Shown piece by piece: positions 57,880 to 64,000 of a stretch of DNA of 64,000 nt (position 1 is its first letter; each line of letters opens with the position of its first letter). A model generated the notes under the pieces. The model worked only from the letters and a program-made list of their open reading frames with translations. It had not been told where the DNA came from and did no database searches. Position numbers and translations under genes: made by a program. The stretch is from the NCBI GenBank assembly GCA_950295325.1, contig OX485804.1:69044033-69108032 (forward strand). Reading direction: 5' to 3'. This DNA comes from Polytrichum commune. Its lineage: Eukaryota; Streptophyta; Polytrichopsida; Polytrichales; Polytrichaceae.

Positions 57880-58080
57880 TACGGGAAGAACCGGTGGTTA
57901 GTTGCAAATGAACCGTTTGAGTTCGAGAAATAACCGGTTGAAGTTCAAGACTTCGGGAATTTTACCGATCATTTTAGAGGAATCCATAGAAGAATATACC
58001 TCAAATGAATGAAGCAAAACCGGAAGATGTCAACATATAACCAGTTGGATTTAGAATCACTAGGATCTTGACCGACTACT
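57880..58080 (+). repeat. dispersed repeat family C, copy 3
   Basis: Matches 49360-49530 in the same orientation and 45960-46110 inverted, with GAGTTCGAGAAATAACCGG, CGATCATTTTAGAGGA, GATGTCAACATATAACCAG and a TTGACCGA ending. Confidence 0.7.
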
Positions 58081-58395
58081 ATGCCCAAAAACTTGTCTCA
58101 GACTCCTTAACATGGGTGTTGATGATATCTAATTCTACATGAAGTAAACACGAGAATAAAAATAATTGTAAGATTGAGAAAAACCAGAGAGAAACTAACC
58201 CAAGTAAGAAGGCTTGATTCATTGTGATCATATTTACAGGGCAATGTAAATATTGATTCCAAGAGGACCACACCAAATCCATTAACATCATTTTTTTTTT
58301 GGATAGATAATGTGTGGAAAATTACTTGGAATGTGTGTGTGTGGGGGGGCAAAAAAAAGCATTTTCAATGTGTATGCTCTACACTTGGGCTTATA

Positions 58396-58775
58396 GATAG
58401 ATAGAATAGATAGATAGAAACTCCGGTCCCTTTTTAGCAAGGGGCCGGCGTGAATAAAGTGTCCGTTCGTAATGTCAATGGCCCGATGCCCACTGGACAA
58501 GGGGACATTGGGGCAATACTACTCTCCCCTTTCGAGGATGGGCACTATAGTGACACACCATACTAGTTCCTAGCTAGCCACTAGTGCCTTGAAGATACCG
58601 GGCATGGTATCCCCCCAAAGGGCTTTGAGGTACCCATACAACAAGGTCCAAGGACCCCCCACCATAGTTGGGTGGACTAAGGTGCTGAGCACCACGCCGG
58701 CATGGGGAATAGAACCCACAACCTCCTCATTGGGGGCCATGAGCCCTAACCACCAAGCCAAGCCCCGTGGAGCCT
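58396..58775 (-). mobile_element. tRNA-derived SINE, apparently full length
   Basis: A 380-bp insert is bounded by a perfect 12-bp duplication CTTGGGCTTATA (58384-58395 and 58776-58787). On the minus strand the head holds an A-box-like GGCTTGGTGGTTAGGGC, and about 35 bases later a B-box-like GGTTCTATTCC, as in a tRNA gene. The body continues with GCCGGCGTGGTGCTCAGCACC-like sequence and ends GACCGGAGTTTC followed by a TATC simple repeat. The 3' module is shared with the truncated copy at 52463-52610. No protein is encoded; mobility would depend on a LINE. Confidence 0.88.
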
Positions 58776-58787
58776 CTTGGGCTTATA

Positions 58788-60603
58788 CTATTATAGCAAG
58801 GTGAACTTTGATCGAGTCAATTGAATCAATAGTGTAACAAAACAAGATCATACATGTGTTTAACGATGTTATTGTAGACATTTCTACCAAAACTTGAACC
58901 AACACTTGATTTTGAATAAAAGCGTTCACAAGGTACATGATATTAAGTAGCAAACCTAAAAGGACCTTTGCTCCAAATGCATGCATTCATGTACGGTTCC
59001 TTTTTCTTCTTCTTTCCTAGCAAAGGTAGTGCTACCTTTCAAAAATTACCTAAACTATATTAAAGCTTTTAAGGTAGATGTACTTCACAAGGGTTTATAT
59101 TGATTACTCTTTGATTTTAAAGGCACATAAACTACAAAAACAATGGTCATGTGGTGGTAGAGGTTCTAAACCGGGGTAGATGTAAATCTAATATATTATT
59201 AAAAGCTATAAAGTAAGGAATTAAACATAGGATTCAAAGAATAAGGTCCACCTTAAAAACTTAGGGAGCATGCACGGTCAAGTTTACAGGAAAAAAAGCT
59301 ATGGTATACTAAAATCATTTTTGGGGTCAAATGTTTAAAAATAGTAGGAAAGTGTTGTTTTTAAGTTAATTTTTTCTTCGTGACGCCCTCTATTGTTGTG
59401 TTAGGTAGTCAAATATAGAATATGAAGATGGCATCTTCAAAACTTATGATCAAAAGCACTATTCAAAAGGTAATGGCTAGATTTGGTTTTGGATGTAGAT
59501 TTCATGACCTTAAATATTTGGAAGTTGAATTTTCTTCATATTCCTTGAATTCATATTAAACTTGAGGGCACCATTACAAAAAATTGTAGAAAACACATCA
59601 ATTTAATGTAATTTTATCATGTTTTAAACAAAATTTAAATTCAACATATCCACTTGCACACTACTTGCATCGTCTTCTAAAATATATAGACTTTTCTTGA
59701 AAATCAATTTGTCAACATTAATTACTTGGCTTTGTAGATTAGTGTGTTTTTCAAATGTGTATGATTTGTTCCTTCACAAAACTCAAAGTTAGTATATAGT
59801 TTTGAATCACTTTCACTTGAACCTCTCTAGAGATTTAGAAATTGCAATGGGATTTTTCATCCTATTTTCTCTTATCTGACTAAACACTTAAATGGAATGA
59901 TGTTTACATGCATGTAATTTAGCAAATGGAGTTTGGCCAAAATTCTAAATAAAATCCTATCATTATGGACATAAAAGTTGAAACATTTGCAAATTATTAA
60001 ACGAATTGTTCCAATCACATTTAAAAAACATTAAAATGATGTAGAAGTATGATTAAAGCTTGGCAATGCATAATAAAATGGTTGATCCACATCCATTAAA
60101 GATGTCGATCATTCAAGTAGGGCTCATACGAGCATGTTGTCTTGTGAATGCCTGTCATGTACACAAAAAATACATATTCATCAAATAAATTTGGATTCAA
60201 TCTCAAATTCAGGAATGTACATCAAAACTTACACTAGTTTAGTTCAAATTTAATCTCAGTCTTCCATATTTTATCACCACATAGGTGCAAAGGACCTGAA
60301 ATTTGGGTACCTATTGATTCTTGAATGTAGAAAACTCAATGTGAAAAAAATCTTCAACATTGTTCATAGGTTTAATATAGTATTAAAACTTATGATTATG
60401 AAACCAAAGTTACAAATATTTAAGATATTTTGAAGCACTTAAGTCGGGTAGTGTACCAATCAATCCACAACCGTCAAGAGATTATTTGTTACGGTTCTGC
60501 ACAACTCAAATACATGTAAGTCATTAAGCAACATGTACAAAATTGCCCAATAATCGATCTTTAATTTCAAAAATCACCAAATGCTTCCAATAATCATCAT
60601 CAT
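58788..60603. other. gene-free AT-rich stretch
   Basis: I see no exon, tRNA or element end between the SINE and the Ty3 LTR. Composition is strongly AT-rich with many short A and T runs. Confidence 0.5.
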
Positions 60604-60951
60604 TGTAACGTGTATTACATATTTATTGTTTATTGTTTATTTACAACCTCTCATTCAACTAGGACTCCTTTACTAGAAGACTAGAGGCGCTACCCTGAGT
60701 GCTCTAGCAGTCCTAAAGGTAAAGGGAGTTAACTAGTTGAAGCTATGGTTTTACACTTGGTTCTACCTCGTAAGTAACGACCATTAGTTAAGTGCACTTA
60801 GAATTATCCTAAAGGCATGGAGGGAGAGCTTGCTAGCATATACTTAACTACTAGTTGGAGGTGGCCTCAACTCATAGTAGTATCTAGTATATAAGCTCTA
60901 AGGTTGGGAGGAACATGCCTCTTGAATCTCATAATATTTGAGAACGTTACA
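60604..60951 (+). repeat. Ty3 5' LTR
   Basis: The 348-bp segment starts TGTAACGT and ends with the perfect inverse ACGTTACA. A TATATAAG promoter-like box lies at 60888-60895. The matching 3' LTR is beyond the window, so age cannot be judged. Confidence 0.85.
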
Positions 60952-60952
60952 T

Positions 60953-60968
60953 TGGTATCAGAGTCGGC
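60953..60968 (+). other. Ty3 primer-binding site
   Basis: TGGTATCAGAGTCGGC follows the LTR after a single T. It matches the initiator Met tRNA 3' end over the first eleven bases. Confidence 0.8.
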
Positions 60969-61313
60969 GCTCTTGTACCTTGTTTTCATTTGGGTTTTTA
61001 TTAACTTCCGCTGTGTAATTGTTATGTTGGTAATTTTTCTGGAGGGTGTTGCGATCCTAGGGGGTCGCGTCTCGCCTCGTCTCGTCTCGTCTCCTTCCGG
61101 CCTAGCAGAGGGAGGCAGCTTGCTGCCTGGGCAGTGAGCGTCGCACAGGAGAGTTACATCGTCTCCTGTGGCTCTCAGACACGAGGTTAATTTTTCTGTT
61201 GGGGAAAGCTACTGGGGGGTAGAATTGTTTTGTCTCCTGTTTTGGTTTTTATTGTACAGGACCGCGTGAGCAGTCCCGCAAATTTTTGGCATTGTATTTT
61301 GTGTGTTTATGTT

Positions 61314-62444
61314 ATGGCCATCGAGGATATGAACACTTCTGGACCGTCAAGGGAGGATAGTCCTCCCCAGGTTTTCCTGATTGGCACATCCTCTTCACCG
61401 AGTGATGCAAGTATCCGTAGTTTGGTGGTCCAAGCTATTCAGGATTACTGCAATGGGAAATTGATTGATGACTTAAGTCAATTTCAGCGTGTAGAGCAGC
61501 AAGGGGAAATAACCTTCTCGATTGTGAATACGCATTCCAATCGCTTGGAAGCATTGGAATGCCAGGTCCAACTCTTGAAGAAGTATAATGAGGGGGACCG
61601 TTCTAAGTCCACCACAGCTGCTGGCAAGCCAGAACGGTTCAAGGATAAGTCCAAAATTACCATTCTGGCTTGGCTCAACCAGATGAAAAAGTTCTTGGTT
61701 GCACGCCAGATTGCTCCTGAGGAGTGGGTCACAATTGCGTCAACATATCTGGAAACCAATGTGTCACAACATTGGGATATGCTTGCATTGGAGCTGGCAG
61801 CGGATAAGAAAGATCCGCAGCTCTGGGATAACTTCTATGATACATTACTCACTGCTTATGGCAGTGTCAATCAGGAGTTGGTAGCCCGGAACAAGCTTCG
61901 TGTTCTTAAACAGAAAGGTTCTGTTGAAGACTATGTAAATGAGTTTCAACAGTTGTGCTCACACATTACTAAAAATCATGTCTCCCGGGGAGATAAGATT
62001 AAGAGATTCATATCAGGGCTCAAGGAGGATATCCGCAAGAAGATCTTGGTGGATCCTAAGGGCGATGGTGGGCCATGGGAGGACATCAAGCGTCTCATCA
62101 ATTATGCAGTGACTATAGACGCTACGTACACACAAGATGCAAAAGAACGGGACAATGATAAGTCTCATTTTGATGCACCGGTTGTCAAGACCAGTGGCCA
62201 CACAGGGCCGATTAGAGACAACAAGTCTCGCCGCTCTAAAGGCCGCTCTTCCGCCTTTTACAAGAAGAGTAAGCATGGTAAAGGGGAGGCCCCTTCGGTA
62301 AGAAGCACTAACAAAAAGGATGGTCTTTGTTTTCAATGTCACAAGGAAGGACACTTGGCTAGAGATTGTCCTGATGGCAAGAAAAGTGCTGAGCAGCATC
62401 CTGCAAAGAAAGGCAAGAAGCCTTTTCACAAGTCCGACACTTAG
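61314..62444 (+). CDS. gag: Ty3 gag polyprotein
   Basis: A 376-aa frame from ATG 61314. It contains a retrotransposon-gag capsid domain with ITILAWLNQMKKFLVARQ, WVTIASTYLETNVSQHW, LLTAYGSVNQE and VEDYVNEFQQLCSHI. A basic linker follows, then a CCHC zinc knuckle (CFQCHKEGHLARDC) near residue 342. The stop TAG ends the frame at 62444. Earlier in-frame codons are open upstream but lack an ATG. Confidence 0.92.
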   Translation: MAIEDMNTSGPSREDSPPQVFLIGTSSSPSDASIRSLVVQAIQDYCNGKLIDDLSQFQRVEQQGEITFSIVNTHSNRLEALECQVQLLKKYNEGDRSKSTTAAGKPERFKDKSKITILAWLNQMKKFLVARQIAPEEWVTIASTYLETNVSQHWDMLALELAADKKDPQLWDNFYDTLLTAYGSVNQELVARNKLRVLKQKGSVEDYVNEFQQLCSHITKNHVSRGDKIKRFISGLKEDIRKKILVDPKGDGGPWEDIKRLINYAVTIDATYTQDAKERDNDKSHFDAPVVKTSGHTGPIRDNKSRRSKGRSSAFYKKSKHGKGEAPSVRSTNKKDGLCFQCHKEGHLARDCPDGKKSAEQHPAKKGKKPFHKSDT

Positions 62445-62473
62445 GTAGTGGGCTAGTGTCAGGACCTGTTTAA

Positions 62474-64000
62474 GTTTCGGAGGGTGTTTTTGATTTGCCT
62501 AATGATGCTTTGGAAGTGATTCAGGGCTTAGTCAATAAGCAATTTAATGTAATCGTGTCTGATATTTTGAATAAAGACATTATTTTGCCAACTCCGTTAC
62601 TCCCACTCAGTGATGTGTTAGATGTGAACTCCAAAGTTTATGGAGCGTTCTTATTGATTATACCATCAGTGGATGATTTGCAAAGTTTCTTGAGATCTTA
62701 TTTGCACGGTAAAGAGGGAGCGCCCTATGAGACCGGTGCTTGTTTTATTGTTGACAAACGTAAAGCAAAAAGTCTTAAGAGAACTTTACCAAGATTTAAG
62801 TTGATCCATCAATTTGAATCAAACTCAGTACAGTGACATGTTTATTTGGATGAACCTAGGCCACGTGTGTTGAATCAGCTCACTATGTCTTCTCAACTGA
62901 TGATGAGTTTCTCAGGGCAAGTAGCTCCTCAGGATGCATCTGTATTAATGGATAGTGCCACATCACATTGCTTTGTGAGTTCTGGTTTTGCTAAGACCTT
63001 CGGGTTAAAAGTGAAAAATGGCAGTAACACACTGGTATTAGGCAATGGTGATGAAGTCCAAACGGACGGCAAAATTAAAGTTCATGTTAGAATACAGCAA
63101 TATCAAAGCCAAATTACTTGCCTGGTGGCAAAGTTAAGTGAAGGCATTGATTTGATATTGGGCAGTGATTGGCTAGTACAGCACAAGGCACGCTTGGATT
63201 TTGCATCTGAATGTTGCGTGTTGTATAAGGGCTGCCGTAAAATGACACTGCATGTGAACCCAGTGCAATGTCAGAGTCCAAATCCCCATAGACTCACCAT
63301 CATGAGGTTCAAACAGTCAATTCGGAAGGGAGCAACGTCGTTCTTAGTTCAGTTGACTGCGGTTGGAGACGACGTAGAGGACACAATGGCAACACCTTAT
63401 GCCACAGTGTTGGAGGAATATGCTGATATTTTTCAGCCCATACCTACAGGGTTACCTCCAGAGCGGGAAATGACCCATATTATTCCTTTAGAGCCAGATG
63501 GCAAGCCGCCATTTAGGCCGATCTATAGGTTGAGTCCTCTCGAGCTGCAGGAGGCCAAGAAACAGATCAAGGAGTATTTGGAAAAGGGATGGATAGAACC
63601 TAGTTCATCGCCTTATGGGTCTCCCATCTTGTTCGTCAAGAAAAATGATGGAGCGCTGCGAATGGTGGTGGATTATTGGGCACTTAATAAGCAAACGGTA
63701 AAGAATCGTTATCCGTTGCCTCGTATTGATGATCTTTTTGACCAGTTAGCTGGCTTTACAATATTTTCATCTCTTGATTTGGCACAAGGTTATCACCAGA
63801 TTAGAATATCCGAGGAGGATGCTCCTAAGACGGCGTTTAGAACACCGTTTGGTCATTACCAATTCAAAGTATTAAGTTTTGGATTGACCAATACACCAGT
63901 AACTTTTCAAAGAGTAATGAATCGTGTTTTTCACAAGTTCATTGGAAAGTTTGTTTTGGTATATCTGGATGACATCTTAATTTTTTTAAAGAACGAGGAG
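62474..64000 (+). pseudogene. pol: Ty3 pol (protease, reverse transcriptase), partial and with a stop
   Basis: The frame is open from 62474 except for TGA at 62834-62836, and continues to the window edge. The protease site reads LMDSATSHCF (usually DSGA/T), followed by ILGSDWL. The RT shows HIIPLEPDGKPPFRPIYRLS, GWIEPSSSPYGSPILFVKK, VVDYWALNK (usually VDYRALN), SSLDLAQGYHQIRI, SFGLTNTPVTFQ (usually NAPATFQ) and the catalytic YLDDILIF. The listed differences are consistent with C-to-T or G-to-A changes. Confidence 0.85.

Larger units (their letters stand above)
60604..64000 (+). mobile_element. Ty3 LTR retrotransposon, 5' part, runs off the window
   Basis: The element begins with an LTR, a primer-binding site, a leader of about 360 bp, gag with a zinc knuckle, then protease and reverse transcriptase up to the window edge. 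The RT follows the protease directly, as in Ty3 elements. Decay is evident: a gap of 30 bp between the gag stop and the first open pol codon, an internal TGA in pol, and substitutions in otherwise invariant RT positions. Confidence 0.92.

Noticed and set aside
1-64000. CRISPR array, bacterial-type operons, rRNA genes
   Set aside because: No regularly spaced short repeats with unique spacers, no ribosome-binding-site-led gene runs and no rRNA sequence. The exon-intron genes and plant transposons show nuclear plant DNA.

Overview
This window is nuclear DNA of a land plant. It carries intron-containing genes for chloroplast proteins with GT-AG splice sites, introns from about 200 bases to over 1.5 kb, long AT-rich intergenic stretches, and many plant-type transposons (Ty1/copia, Ty3, Tourist-like MITEs, a tRNA-derived SINE). 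The intron-rich RAF1-like gene and the repeat content make me lean to a non-seed plant (bryophyte, lycophyte or fern), but the lineage is inference.

Layout. 1-3.7 kb: gene-free, with a Tourist-like MITE, a foldback element and a second MITE. 3.9-10.7 kb (+): a six-exon gene for a Rubisco accumulation factor 1 (RAF1)-like protein that ends after the alpha-helical domain. It is followed at once by six to seven tandem copies of a ~217-bp repeat (10.7-12.1 kb). 12.4-16.4 kb: MITEs and dispersed repeats. 16.4-23.9 kb (+): a complete 12-exon EXECUTER gene (chloroplast singlet-oxygen signalling) and its 5' region. 26.3-32.1 kb: a young Ty1/copia element on the minus strand, with 238-bp LTRs differing at one base. 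It carries an extra opposite-strand 251-codon ORF with an F-box-like segment. The element splits a minus-strand open frame whose two halves rejoin in frame at the inferred empty site, beside a decayed tandem array of small zinc-ribbon genes (one intact, 33.0-33.4 kb).

36.7-38.06 kb: a second copy of the EXECUTER 5' region and the beginning of its first exon, broken as a gene. It stops about 110 bp before the start of a six-exon gene for a plastid-targeted DUF3598-like protein (38.2-42.0 kb, +). 42.5-48.7 kb (-): a five-exon type II metacaspase (567 aa) with an unusually long linker and a ~100-bp-arm inverted repeat in intron 3. 49-60.6 kb: no intact gene; two SINE copies with 12-bp target-site duplications, a third Tourist-like MITE, a receptor-kinase 3'-end fragment with an internal stop, and degenerate tandem repeats. 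60.6-64 kb (+): the 5' LTR, gag and part of pol of a decaying Ty3 element that runs off the window.

Three of the four confident host genes encode probable chloroplast proteins (Rubisco assembly, singlet-oxygen signalling, an uncharacterised DUF3598-like protein), and the fourth is a cell-death-type protease. No operon-like logic is implied. The main cross-gene link visible is the duplicated EXECUTER 5' region lying in front of the DUF3598-like gene. All exon models were built by eye from splice signals and reading-phase continuity.
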